A stretch of DNA of 64,000 nucleotides, from assembly GCF_020532675.1 (NCBI RefSeq), contig NZ_JAJAVE010000001.1, positions 1,736,001 through 1,800,000 on the forward strand, given 5' to 3'. This DNA comes from Methylobacillus gramineus. Lineage in GTDB: Bacteria; Pseudomonadota; Gammaproteobacteria; Burkholderiales; Methylophilaceae. The notes below the pieces were generated by a model that saw only the letters and a list, made by a program, of their open reading frames with translations, made no database searches and was not told the DNA's origin. The position numbers were made by a program, and so were the translations under genes. Positions 10,636-19,472 of the stretch are shown here, piece after piece. Position 1 is the first letter of the stretch. Each line of letters starts with the position of its first letter.

Positions 10636-11820
10636 TTATTCCAGTTCCTTGCGCTTGCGTTCGTTATTGACGTGGAAAGCGCCTTCGGCCACGATTTTCT
10701 CACCCTCATCCAGACCTGCAGTGACAGCTACCAACTCCTGGTACTCTGTCCCCAGTTCCACTTCACGCATACGGAATTTGTTGGGTGCAATCTCGACAAA
10801 TACATGATTCTTGTCATTTTCACGTACCACCGCACGACGTGGAACCGCCATCTGGGAAATCGCCTTGGACTGCACCAGCATGGAAACCAGCATATCCGGC
10901 TTGATGGTATGGTCGGTATTCACCATATCGGTACGCACTGTCACCGTACGCGTTAGCGGGTTCACCACATCGCCTACAAAAATCAGCTTGCCGGTGAATT
11001 TTCGATTACTCAGTGCGGGGATTTCGATATCAACATCTTCGCCTTCCTGCACCAGTTCAGCCTGCTGCTCCGGCACCTCAGCCACCGCCCAGACGCGTGA
11101 CAGGTCGGCCACAATAAACAGCTCCTCTGCCGGCTGCACTACCTGCCCCAGATTCACCTTGCGACTGATAATGGTGCCTGCAAGACGTGCGTAGACACTA
11201 CTGTAGGAACGCATCTGGCCAGAATGGGCGATCTGCGCAATCGCCTGATCAGACATGCCCAGCACATGCAATTGCTCCTTGGCGGTATAGAGGTCAGCCT
11301 GCGCTGCACTCAACTCGGCTTCACGACGCTGCAACTCGGCTGCTCCAATAACATCAGCTTCCAGCAATTGGCGTGCGCGCTCAACCGCCTTGGTTTGTAG
11401 CGCAATCTGTTGCCATGCCTTGATATACAGCAACTGGTTCTGTGCAAGCTCGGTACTGTTCAAGGTCGCCAGCACTTGGCCCTGTTTGACATCCTGCCCC
11501 AGAATCACATCAATATCCGTAATCCGTCCGGTCACAGAGGCACCAATCCGGGCAACACGCTGCTCATCCACCTGTATGCTGCCAGGCACACGCAAGATCT
11601 CCCGAATATCGGCTTTGCCTACCGTTGCCAGCTTGACCTGGTCTTGCAGCAATTTGGAAAGCTCGACCACATTGGGATCATTCGGCTGCTTTTCAGCTTC
11701 ATCGGTATTTTCAGTCGCAGGCTTGCAGGCAGAAAGCAATAACACCAACATCAAACTCGATAACACGGACTTGACTGGGAATGTGGCAGGGGATTGTTTA
11801 ATCAAAGAATTCAGAAACAT
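10636..11820 (-). CDS. czcB: RND efflux periplasmic adaptor, CzcB/CusB type
   Basis: The membrane-fusion subunit (394 aa) linking CzcA to CzcC. The N-terminus is a lipoprotein signal (VLLLSACKPATE; Cys at about 32 in the lipobox). Then come a lipoyl/barrel-sandwich hairpin (ARIGASVTGRITDIDVILGQDVKQGQVLATLNS), a long helical hairpin, and the beta-barrel and membrane-proximal domains. No His-rich N-terminal metal-binding segment is seen. Its start overlaps the czcC stop by one base (TAATG), so translation is coupled. Confidence 0.92.
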   Translation of the reverse strand: MFLNSLIKQSPATFPVKSVLSSLMLVLLLSACKPATENTDEAEKQPNDPNVVELSKLLQDQVKLATVGKADIREILRVPGSIQVDEQRVARIGASVTGRITDIDVILGQDVKQGQVLATLNSTELAQNQLLYIKAWQQIALQTKAVERARQLLEADVIGAAELQRREAELSAAQADLYTAKEQLHVLGMSDQAIAQIAHSGQMRSYSSVYARLAGTIISRKVNLGQVVQPAEELFIVADLSRVWAVAEVPEQQAELVQEGEDVDIEIPALSNRKFTGKLIFVGDVVNPLTRTVTVRTDMVNTDHTIKPDMLVSMLVQSKAISQMAVPRRAVVRENDKNHVFVEIAPNKFRMREVELGTEYQELVAVTAGLDEGEKIVAEGAFHVNNERKRKELE

Positions 11821-13124
11821 TACGGCTTAACCTCCAAAAGTTCAGTACCGAGCAGGCGCTCAATTTCCAGCATACTGCTGACATAATCGAAGCGGGCAGC
11901 AAGATAATCCTTGCGCACCGCGCGGAAAGTCCGCTGTGCATCCATGTATTCAAGAATGCCTCGTTCGCCAAAACGGTAAGCAGCTTCCGCCACCTTCAAT
12001 ACTGACTCGGCCTGACTGAGCAGGCCATTTTCAAATGCGGATACTTGCTGCTGGGCAATCAGGTAGCGCTGATAAGCGGCTTCCATATCACGGCGCAAGG
12101 CCAGTTCACGGTCACTCAATATCGCCTGGTTCTGTCTGACATCAGCTGCGGCTGCGGCAATAGGGCCCTTGCGCTGATCCCACAATGGCAATGGAATGGC
12201 CACGCCAAAACGCATCTGCGTCAAATCGGGATCTTGCTCTATGCTGGCCTTCAGGGTAAGGCCTGGCGTGCGCAAGCGCTCTTCGAGCTTTAGCCTGGCA
12301 TCGGCGGTTTCCCTGGCTGCACGTGCCTGAGATAATTGAGGGCTTTGTAACACTTGCTCACGCAAGCTATCCAGGGATGGCAGACTATATGCCAGCGGCA
12401 ACTCGCCTGCCAGATCATATTCAACCGGAATGCTCGATCCCACCAGCCCACGCAAATAGGCTTTACCCTCGGACACACGTACCAATGCAGCCTGATAATC
12501 GCGCTCTGCAGCCAAGGCCTCGGTATCTGCCTTGATCAGCTCATATCTGGGCGCTTCACCCACATCTACCCGTAATTTCACGCGCTCGCGAATTTGCTGC
12601 AGCAAGTTACGGTCGCCCTCTACCAGCTTGAGTACCGCCTGGCGCTGCAAAACATCGTAAAACGCATTCTTGACACGTGTTCTGAGTTCAATCTGAATCA
12701 AGGCGGTTGTGGTATCCGCCACTTTGCTACCAGACTCCGCAACTGCCAGCCTGGCATTGCGCACACCTGGAAACTCCAAAGGCTGGGAAAGTCCCAGGTT
12801 CCAGTTACGATCTCCCCCTTGACCACCTGGTGTCCGATAGCGACTAGGCCCCATGACCGCTTCGACCTGAGGATTGCTATAAGTTCCTGCAGTCGTGATT
12901 GCCGCTTCAGCAGCATCTTTCTGCGCAGCAGCGATACCCACCGCCGGGTTGTATTGCAAGGCACCATCTATAATGTCAGGCAGCGTATACGCTGCCAAGG
13001 CCGGCTCTATGCAGCAAAAAGTCAGCACCGCAGGCAAGAGTTTTTTTGCCACTGTACGAAGTACAGCACTTCCTGCCCGCAATGCACCACTTTTGTGCGC
13101 ATGTACATCTGTTTTTATCTTCAT
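11820..13124 (-). CDS. czcC: RND efflux outer-membrane factor, CzcC/TolC type
   Basis: A 434-aa outer-membrane channel of the TolC superfamily. The first about 45 residues are a rather long signal peptide (hydrophobic LLPAVLTFCC, ending near ALA-AYTL). Two helical OEP repeats follow (about 60-240 and 250-430) with many Ala, Gln and Arg residues as in tunnel helices. It is the first gene of the czcCBA-PII operon. A later Met start is possible but would shorten the signal peptide. Confidence 0.9.
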   Translation of the reverse strand: MKIKTDVHAHKSGALRAGSAVLRTVAKKLLPAVLTFCCIEPALAAYTLPDIIDGALQYNPAVGIAAAQKDAAEAAITTAGTYSNPQVEAVMGPSRYRTPGGQGGDRNWNLGLSQPLEFPGVRNARLAVAESGSKVADTTTALIQIELRTRVKNAFYDVLQRQAVLKLVEGDRNLLQQIRERVKLRVDVGEAPRYELIKADTEALAAERDYQAALVRVSEGKAYLRGLVGSSIPVEYDLAGELPLAYSLPSLDSLREQVLQSPQLSQARAARETADARLKLEERLRTPGLTLKASIEQDPDLTQMRFGVAIPLPLWDQRKGPIAAAAADVRQNQAILSDRELALRRDMEAAYQRYLIAQQQVSAFENGLLSQAESVLKVAEAAYRFGERGILEYMDAQRTFRAVRKDYLAARFDYVSSMLEIERLLGTELLEVKP

Positions 13125-13398
13125 GTCACTCTAACTGATTGATTGAATGCAATCCTGCGGGCCACTGGCGCTAGTTGATGGCACCAGTGATAGCAGGCAC
13201 TACGATCTGGATAAAGGCCACGGTCAGGCAGCAGACTATGCCATTGATATGGCGACCAGGCTACAAGTAGCAAGGGTCGGGCCAAACGTGAGAAATACCC
13301 AGAAGACAACGCCCACAAACTTCTAGACACAGGCGCACACCAGGGCCAATCACATGGCATAGCGGCACACATGGCCTGATAATAGTTTACGGACGCAA

Positions 13399-13683
13399 TT
13401 AGGCTATAGGAGGGCGGGTGATCAGGAACAGATTGGGTTGGCGGTAAGTAGGCGCCAGGATGGCAACTTTGAGATCAAAAAAGAACTCAGGACGGACCAG
13501 CGGCAAATGGAACACCAGGATAGGTTCACTCGCATCTCGATCATTATCCATCTCGAAATGCTGGCTATGGGAGACGGCAGGACCATCGAACTCCATTGCA
13601 TATGCCTGCTCTGCTTGTTGCGCAAACAAACACATACAGACAACCATACTGAGTAAGGCGAATAGCCGCTTGGCAAAAGACAT
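13399..13683 (-). CDS. Small exported protein upstream of czcC (CzcI-like position)
   Basis: A 94-aa protein with a clear signal peptide (MSFAKRLFALLSMVVCMCLFA, cleavage likely after AYA) and a short mature part containing SHSQHFEMDNDRD and a proline-rich end. A small exported protein directly in front of czcC recalls CzcI of other betaproteobacteria, but the match is one of position and build, not of clear sequence identity. The ATG at 13683 was chosen because the signal peptide starts there. The 274 bases between this gene and czcC show no clear ORF; they could hold the czc promoter. Confidence 0.6.
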   Translation of the reverse strand: MSFAKRLFALLSMVVCMCLFAQQAEQAYAMEFDGPAVSHSQHFEMDNDRDASEPILVFHLPLVRPEFFFDLKVAILAPTYRQPNLFLITRPPIA

Positions 13684-13721
13684 GAGCCCATTATAGCCAC
13701 AAAGCTGACTGCTGAGCAAAA

Positions 13722-15089
13722 CTAAACGCGCCGCCAGGTCGTCCCTTGAGGCGTGTCTTCCAGCACCACGCCTTGCTCTGACAGTGATTGACGGATGCAA
13801 TCCGCCTCGGAAAAATTCCTGGATTTTTTGGCGGCTAGTCGCTGGTGAATCAATTGCTCAATCGCGTCCACCGACAAGCCAGCAGAGACATCGCCCTGAA
13901 GAAACTCCTCAGAATCCCGCTGCAGCAAGCCAAGCTGGGCAGCCAGGGTCTTGAGTATGGAGGCTTGCTCCAGCGAACGGCTACGGTTTACTTCATTGGC
14001 CAGCTCAAACAATACGGCAAACGCCTCGGAGGTGTTGAAGTCATCATCCATGGCCACTTTAAAGCGCGCCGCAGCAGATTGCGTCCAATCGATGGCGGAT
14101 GGTTGCACGGGTAATCCGCGCAAGGCAGTATATAAGCGGGTTAACGCCTGCTTGGCATCATCCAGGTGATGATCAGAGTAATTCAAGGGGCTACGGTAAT
14201 GCGCACGCAGGATAAAGAAGCGCACCACTTCGGCATCATATTGATCCAGCACCTGGCGTATGGTGAAGAAGTTGCCGAGAGACTTGGACATCTTCTCATC
14301 ATCGACGCGAATGAAACCGTTGTGCATCCAGTAGTTCACGAACGTACAGTCATGCGCGCCCTCGCTCTGGGCAATTTCATTCTCATGATGTGGGAATTGC
14401 AGATCCTGGCCACCGCCGTGGATATCAAAATGCTGGCCAAGATGCTGCTCGCCCATCGCGGAACATTCAATATGCCAGCCTGGACGACCCTGGCCCCAGG
14501 GAGAATCCCAGCTTGGCTCATGAGGCTTGGCAGCTTTCCACAGCACAAAGTCCATGGGATCACGCTTGTGCACATCAACATCCACCCGCTCACCCACACG
14601 CAGATCCTCCAGCGACTTGCCAGAAAGCTTGCCATATCCGGCAAAACTGGACACTGAATAATAGACGTCGCCATTATCTGCCGCATAGGCGTGCTCTTTG
14701 CCAATCAAGGTGACAATCATATTGATCATCGCATCAATATAGGCTGTCGCCCGTGGCTCAATATCTGGACGCAATACACCTAGACGCGCAGCATCCTCAT
14801 CCATGGCAGTAATAAACCGATTGGTCAGCGCAGTAATGGTTTCGCCATTCTCATTGGCACGGGCGATAATCTTGTCATCGATATCGGTGATATTACGCAC
14901 ATAGGTGACGTCAAAGCCTGAAGTACGCAACCAGCGATTGACCATATCGAACACCACCATCACCCGGGCATGGCCCAAATGGCAATAGTCGTATACGGTC
15001 ATGCCACATACATACATGCTTACCTTGCCAGCAACGATAGGGACAAATTGCTGCTTCTCGCGAGCGATCGAGTTATAGATTTTCAGCAT
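13722..15089 (-). CDS. cysS: Cysteine--tRNA ligase
   Basis: CysS (455 aa) charges tRNA-Cys. Class I aminoacyl-tRNA synthetase marks are the HLGH form of the HIGH motif ([11 protein letters not shown], about 34-44), the zinc-binding Cys29 with [10 protein letters not shown] further on, and KMSKS ([12 protein letters not shown]). The C-terminal DALR-type helical domain and anticodon part are complete and the length is normal. It is divergent from the TPR gene at 15266, and the 176 bases between hold both promoters. Confidence 0.97.
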   Translation of the reverse strand: MLKIYNSIAREKQQFVPIVAGKVSMYVCGMTVYDYCHLGHARVMVVFDMVNRWLRTSGFDVTYVRNITDIDDKIIARANENGETITALTNRFITAMDEDAARLGVLRPDIEPRATAYIDAMINMIVTLIGKEHAYAADNGDVYYSVSSFAGYGKLSGKSLEDLRVGERVDVDVHKRDPMDFVLWKAAKPHEPSWDSPWGQGRPGWHIECSAMGEQHLGQHFDIHGGGQDLQFPHHENEIAQSEGAHDCTFVNYWMHNGFIRVDDEKMSKSLGNFFTIRQVLDQYDAEVVRFFILRAHYRSPLNYSDHHLDDAKQALTRLYTALRGLPVQPSAIDWTQSAAARFKVAMDDDFNTSEAFAVLFELANEVNRSRSLEQASILKTLAAQLGLLQRDSEEFLQGDVSAGLSVDAIEQLIHQRLAAKKSRNFSEADCIRQSLSEQGVVLEDTPQGTTWRRV

Positions 15090-15265
15090 GTGAATGGTTG
15101 GAAGTTGATAAGAAATTAAGCGGAATGAATGTCATGTGATGCTATTGTGTAATGCAAGAGCCTTTTATATCAATAAAACCAGCGAATCACCATTGTGCTA
15201 CTGGAGCTTGAATGAGCTTATTGATAAAATTGGCGCCTGAATAATTTGTCAAAAAGTATATCACA

Positions 15266-16282
15266 ATGCCTGTACTCCGCGCTTTAAGCCATGGCCTGCT
15301 CATGCTGGCCTTATTCGTTGCCGCTAGCGCACGCGCAGATGAACTGAAGAACATTACCCTACTGGCCAATCAAGGGCAAAATGCACAGGCACTGGAGCGC
15401 ATCAACACTTACCTAATCAGCAAGCCTAAAGATATCCAGGCCATCTTCCTGCGTGGCGTGCTGCTTGCTGAGACCGGCAAGCGGGATGAAGCAATCAAAA
15501 CCTTTACCGAGCTAACGGAAAAAAATCCAACGCTGCCTGAACCATACAACAATCTGGCAGTACTTTATGCCGACCAGGGACAGTATGACAAAGCCCGCAC
15601 CGCACTGGATGCTGCCATCAAAACCCATCCCAGCTATGCCACGGCCCATGAAAACCTGGGCGATATTTATGCACGCATGGCTTCAGACGCCTACGGCAAA
15701 GCCCTGCAACTGGACACCAGCAATACCAGGGCTAAAAGCAAGCTATCTCTGATCAAGGATTTATTCGCTTCGCCCACACCGCCGGTGCAAACCACGGCCA
15801 AAGTGGAGGTGCCAAAAGAAACGCAGATAGCGGCAATATCAGTACCGCCAGCACCCGCCAAGAGTGAACCCAAAGCTGAAGTCAAGCCAGCCAAGCCTGT
15901 ACCTGAAGAGGTCAAAGCGCCTGCACCAGTCATCTCAAGCAACCAGCAAGCCGTCACGGATGCAGTGCAGCATTGGGCCCAGGCATGGTCTTCACAGAAC
16001 GTGGATCAATACCTGGCAAGCTATGCGAGCAACTTCAAAACTCCCAATGGTGAAACCCGTAAAGCCTGGGAGAACATTCGGCGGGAGCGCCTCAGCAAGC
16101 CATCGAAAATTCAAGTCAGTCTGAACAGGCTTGAGGTCAGCTTTGAAAATGACCACAGCGCCAAGGTACGCTTTCAGCAATCCTACCGCTCAGGCAGCCT
16201 GTCTCAACGGACCTCCAAACTACTGGTGATGACGCAGCAACATGGCAAATGGCTGATCCAGCAAGAACTGACGGATCGATAA
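15266..16282 (+). CDS. Exported TPR protein with C-terminal NTF2-like (Cds6) domain
   Basis: A 338-aa protein with an N-terminal signal peptide (about 1-24, ending ARA-DEL), three to four tetratricopeptide repeats (about 30-165), a Pro/Ala/Lys-rich linker (about 175-220) and a C-terminal NTF2-like domain (about 225-338). The same type of C-terminal domain ends the L,D-transpeptidase encoded 9 bases downstream, which suggests both act on the cell wall in the periplasm. No enzyme motif is seen. Confidence 0.8.
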   Translation: MPVLRALSHGLLMLALFVAASARADELKNITLLANQGQNAQALERINTYLISKPKDIQAIFLRGVLLAETGKRDEAIKTFTELTEKNPTLPEPYNNLAVLYADQGQYDKARTALDAAIKTHPSYATAHENLGDIYARMASDAYGKALQLDTSNTRAKSKLSLIKDLFASPTPPVQTTAKVEVPKETQIAAISVPPAPAKSEPKAEVKPAKPVPEEVKAPAPVISSNQQAVTDAVQHWAQAWSSQNVDQYLASYASNFKTPNGETRKAWENIRRERLSKPSKIQVSLNRLEVSFENDHSAKVRFQQSYRSGSLSQRTSKLLVMTQQHGKWLIQQELTDR

Positions 16283-16291
16283 GCTCACCCT

Positions 16292-17509
16292 ATGAAGAAT
16301 CGTATCGTCAAACTCGTCATCGGCGCCCTGCTGCTCAGTGGCAACCTACTGCCATGGAATGCTACTGCAGATAAAAGCGGTGCCATGCCTACGACCGCTA
16401 TCACGGCTTTTAGCAGTAACCAGGCCGAGCGCCTGTTGGTTCAGAGCCTGCTAGAGATCAACGATGGCAAGCTGCAACAAGCGCTAGATACAATAGACCA
16501 GCTATTGCAAGCAGTGCCAAACTTCCGCTTGGCACACTTGGTACGGGGCGACCTGCTGATGGCGTTTGCCCAGAAAAGCCCCAAAATGGATGCGACCAGC
16601 GACCCGACGCTCGGGGATTTCCGTGATGAGGCTAGGGTCCGTATTGAACGTCATCTCGCCAGCAACACGATCGCCAAAATCCCTGAACCCCTGTGGCAAC
16701 TGGCGCCCGACCAACGTTATGCCATCGTCGTCGACACAACAAAATCACGACTATATGTGTATCAGAACCGTGACAACCAACTGCATTATCTGGTTGATTA
16801 CTACATCACAATGGGCAAGAACGGTAGCGAGAAATTTACCGAGGGGGACAAGCGCACGCCACTTGGGCTGTATACCGCCGGACAGAAAATGTCGCGCAAA
16901 CTTCCTGACTTTTATGGCGAAGCGGCCTATCCACTCAACTACCCCAATCCACTGGATCGCCAGCAAGGTAAAAAAGGGCACGGTATCTGGCTGCATGGCA
17001 CGCCTAAAAATGTCTATAGTCGACCACCCAAGGCCAGCGACGGCTGTATCGTCATGACCAACCCCGACCTATTAGCACTGGCGCCAGTATTACAGAATGG
17101 CAATACCCCAGTGATTATTGCCAATGACCTGACCTGGATTACGCCAAACAAGGCATCTACAGCCAATATGCAGGCATTGAAACAGGCGATTGAAAGCTGG
17201 CGTCAAGATTGGGAATCACAAGATACAGAGCGCTATCTGAGCCACTACGACACTAATTTCTTTAGTGAAAATATCAATCTGCAACGCTGGAGCAGTGAAA
17301 AACGCCGCATCCAGTCCGCCAGTTCAAAAGTCAGCATCAGCCTATCCAACCTCAGCATGTTCCGCTATCCTAGTAGCCCTGCCACGATGGTTCAGGTGAA
17401 TTTTAACCAGAATTATAAAAGCGATGTCCTCGAAAGCCGCATGCAAAAAAAGCAGTACTGGGTCTGGGACAAACAGCGCTGGAAAATTATGTATGAAGGC
17501 CCAGCATGA
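16292..17509 (+). CDS. L,D-transpeptidase (YkuD/ErfK family) with Cds6 domain
   Basis: A 405-aa exported enzyme expected to form 3-3 peptidoglycan cross-links or to anchor proteins to peptidoglycan. A signal peptide covers about 1-27, a helical TPR-like part follows, then the YkuD catalytic domain (about 142-276) with the motif HGTPKNVYSRPPKASDGCIV, giving His235 and nucleophile Cys252. The C-terminal about 115 residues are an NTF2-like Cds6 domain like that of the preceding TPR protein. Confidence 0.92.
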   Translation: MKNRIVKLVIGALLLSGNLLPWNATADKSGAMPTTAITAFSSNQAERLLVQSLLEINDGKLQQALDTIDQLLQAVPNFRLAHLVRGDLLMAFAQKSPKMDATSDPTLGDFRDEARVRIERHLASNTIAKIPEPLWQLAPDQRYAIVVDTTKSRLYVYQNRDNQLHYLVDYYITMGKNGSEKFTEGDKRTPLGLYTAGQKMSRKLPDFYGEAAYPLNYPNPLDRQQGKKGHGIWLHGTPKNVYSRPPKASDGCIVMTNPDLLALAPVLQNGNTPVIIANDLTWITPNKASTANMQALKQAIESWRQDWESQDTERYLSHYDTNFFSENINLQRWSSEKRRIQSASSKVSISLSNLSMFRYPSSPATMVQVNFNQNYKSDVLESRMQKKQYWVWDKQRWKIMYEGPA

Positions 17510-17540
17510 TCACATGCCGGTTTTTTTGGAGGACTCCCCG

Positions 17541-18212
17541 ATGCGCGCAATAAAAAGTATTGTTTTAGTACCGTTACTGTCTTTATCCTTGTTGTTTGGG
17601 ATTGCTCAGGCCGCAGATAACACACCGCCCCAAATCGAGGTGCAGACTAACCAGGGCAGCTTCATTATTGAGCTGTATCCAGACAAGGCGCCGAAAACAG
17701 TCGCCAATTTTATCCAGTACGTCACCAGCGACTTTTATACAGGTACCACCTTTCATCGTACCCTTGATCGCTTCATGATCCAGGGTGGTGGCTTGACGGC
17801 TGAGATGCGGGAAAAATCGACCTTTTCTCCAATTGAAAACGAATCCAACAACGGCCTCAAGAATGAATATGGCTCAATCGCCATGGCACGTGCATTTTCG
17901 CCCCACTCAGCCACATCGCAATTTTTTATCAACCTGGCTGACAACAAGTTTCTTAACTTCCACAAACCGGAAGCGGCTTATATCGGGTATTGCGTATTTG
18001 GCAAAGTCATCAAGGGTATAGATATAGTGGAGCGTATCGGCAAGAGCCCGACCAAGGCCGTGGGCGCCCACCTGAACGTGCCGACCGAACCCGTCGTGAT
18101 CGAGCGCGTAGCCTTACTTGACCAGCCCATCAATATTGCCGAGCGCCTGGACTACAAGAAAAACAAGATTGCGCAAACTGAGACACCCAAAACCAAAGGA
18201 AAGAAACCTTGA
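17541..18212 (+). CDS. Periplasmic cyclophilin-type peptidyl-prolyl isomerase
   Basis: A 223-aa cyclophilin with a signal peptide ([20 protein letters not shown], ending AQA-ADN). The ATG at 17541 has a GGAGG ribosome site 8 bases upstream; the frame is open further upstream but has no such site. Catalytic-core residues [14 protein letters not shown] and the [17 protein letters not shown] segment are present. The C-terminal about 30 residues are Lys-rich. It is followed without a gap by a cytoplasmic paralogue. Confidence 0.93.
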   Translation: MRAIKSIVLVPLLSLSLLFGIAQAADNTPPQIEVQTNQGSFIIELYPDKAPKTVANFIQYVTSDFYTGTTFHRTLDRFMIQGGGLTAEMREKSTFSPIENESNNGLKNEYGSIAMARAFSPHSATSQFFINLADNKFLNFHKPEAAYIGYCVFGKVIKGIDIVERIGKSPTKAVGAHLNVPTEPVVIERVALLDQPINIAERLDYKKNKIAQTETPKTKGKKP

Positions 18213-18700
18213 TTAAATTACACACCAATTTCGGCGAAATCACCCTTGAACTGGATGCAGAAAAAGCCCCTATTACGGCGGCAAACTTCCTGCAATACGT
18301 CCAGGATGGCTTTTATGACAACACCATTTTCCACCGCGTCATTGACGGTTTCATGATTCAAGGTGGCGGCTTTACCAGTGATATGTCGCAAAAACCCACC
18401 AACCCAACCATCAAGAACGAAGCCAACAACGGCCTGCAGAACAAAAACTATACAGTTGCCATGGCACGTACGCCATCGCCTGACTCTGCAAGCAGCCAGT
18501 TCTTCATCAACGTGGCTGACAATGACTTCCTCAACTTTACTGCGCCTACTTCCCAAGGCTGGGGTTACGCAGTATTTGGCAAAGTGGTCGCGGGTACTGA
18601 AGTGATAGACCAGATCAAGAAAGTCAAAACTGGCAGCAAGAATGGTCACCAGGATGTACCGGTAGAGCCAGTTATCATCGAACGCGCTGAAGTCGTTTAA
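18209..18700 (+). CDS. ppiB: Cytoplasmic cyclophilin-type peptidyl-prolyl isomerase B
   Basis: A 163-aa cyclophilin without a signal peptide, so cytoplasmic. It has [15 protein letters not shown] (catalytic Arg and Phe), [17 protein letters not shown] and the [15 protein letters not shown] end segment. The start is TTG at 18209, overlapping the stop of the periplasmic paralogue by 4 bases; no ATG fits the N-terminal strand [15 protein letters not shown]. The pair looks like an old tandem duplication with different cell locations. Confidence 0.95.
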   Translation: MIKLHTNFGEITLELDAEKAPITAANFLQYVQDGFYDNTIFHRVIDGFMIQGGGFTSDMSQKPTNPTIKNEANNGLQNKNYTVAMARTPSPDSASSQFFINVADNDFLNFTAPTSQGWGYAVFGKVVAGTEVIDQIKKVKTGSKNGHQDVPVEPVIIERAEVV

Positions 18701-18709
18701 AGCTTGCTT

Positions 18710-19453
18710 ATGAGGTCAGGTAAAGGAAATGCGCACGCACATTCGCTGTTCATTTCCGACCTGCACCTTTGCCGCTCCAGGCCCGTTATTACGGCGCAAT
18801 TCCTGGCTTTTCTGCAATATCAGGCTTCTCAGGCAGAATCACTCTATATCCTAGGGGATTTTTTCGAATATTGGGCAGGTGATGATGATCTGGACCAGCA
18901 CTTACCTATTATCGAAGCCTTACGCATTCTGGCCGACAACGGCACCTCTATCTTCTTCATGCATGGCAATCGCGACTTCCTGATTGGCGATCGCTTTGCG
19001 CAGGCCACGCGCATCACTCTACTGGCAGATCCGACCTTAATAGAGCTGTATGGCAGGCGCATACTACTCAGCCACGGCGATGCACTGTGTACCGATGATG
19101 TAGCCTATCAGGCCTTCCGTCAGCAGGTGCGCACCCCCGCCTGGCAACACGCATTTCTGCAACAACCTCTGGCATCCCGCAAAGCACAGATTGAAGCCTT
19201 GCGTAAACGCAGTGAACAGGAAAAGTCTGGCAAACAGGAAAGCATTATGGATGTGAATGAGGATGCCGTAGATACCCTCATCCGCCAGTTTCAGTATCCG
19301 CAGGTGTTGATCCATGGTCACACGCACAGGCCGGCATTGCATCAGCTGACCGTCGATGGGCACCAGGTGCAACGCTGGGTATTGGGTGATTGGTATGATC
19401 AGGGTAGTTGCTTGCGGGCCGATCATTCCGGCTTTACTAACCAGCCTTTATAA
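18710..19453 (+). CDS. lpxH: UDP-2,3-diacylglucosamine diphosphatase
   Basis: LpxH cleaves UDP-2,3-diacylglucosamine to lipid X in lipid A synthesis at the inner face of the membrane. Metallophosphatase motifs are all present: SDLHL, GDFFEYWAGDDD, HGNRDFLIG, LLSHGDALCTDD and IHGHTHRP. The ATG at 18710 gives 247 aa; a TTG two codons upstream is possible. It follows ppiB by 9 bases and is part of that run of genes. Confidence 0.95.
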   Translation: MRSGKGNAHAHSLFISDLHLCRSRPVITAQFLAFLQYQASQAESLYILGDFFEYWAGDDDLDQHLPIIEALRILADNGTSIFFMHGNRDFLIGDRFAQATRITLLADPTLIELYGRRILLSHGDALCTDDVAYQAFRQQVRTPAWQHAFLQQPLASRKAQIEALRKRSEQEKSGKQESIMDVNEDAVDTLIRQFQYPQVLIHGHTHRPALHQLTVDGHQVQRWVLGDWYDQGSCLRADHSGFTNQPL

Positions 19454-19472
19454 AGAAAACCTGAGTCAGTTG

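Noticed and set aside
13121-13372. Minus-strand ORF of 83 codons between czcC and the small exported protein gene
   Set aside because: Rich in Trp, Cys and Ser with no ordered pattern, no ribosome site and overlap with the czcC start; likely chance.
13422-13700. Alternative 92-codon frame over the small exported protein gene
   Set aside because: The chosen frame has a clean signal peptide and start; this one is Ser/Trp/Cys-rich and looks like a shadow.
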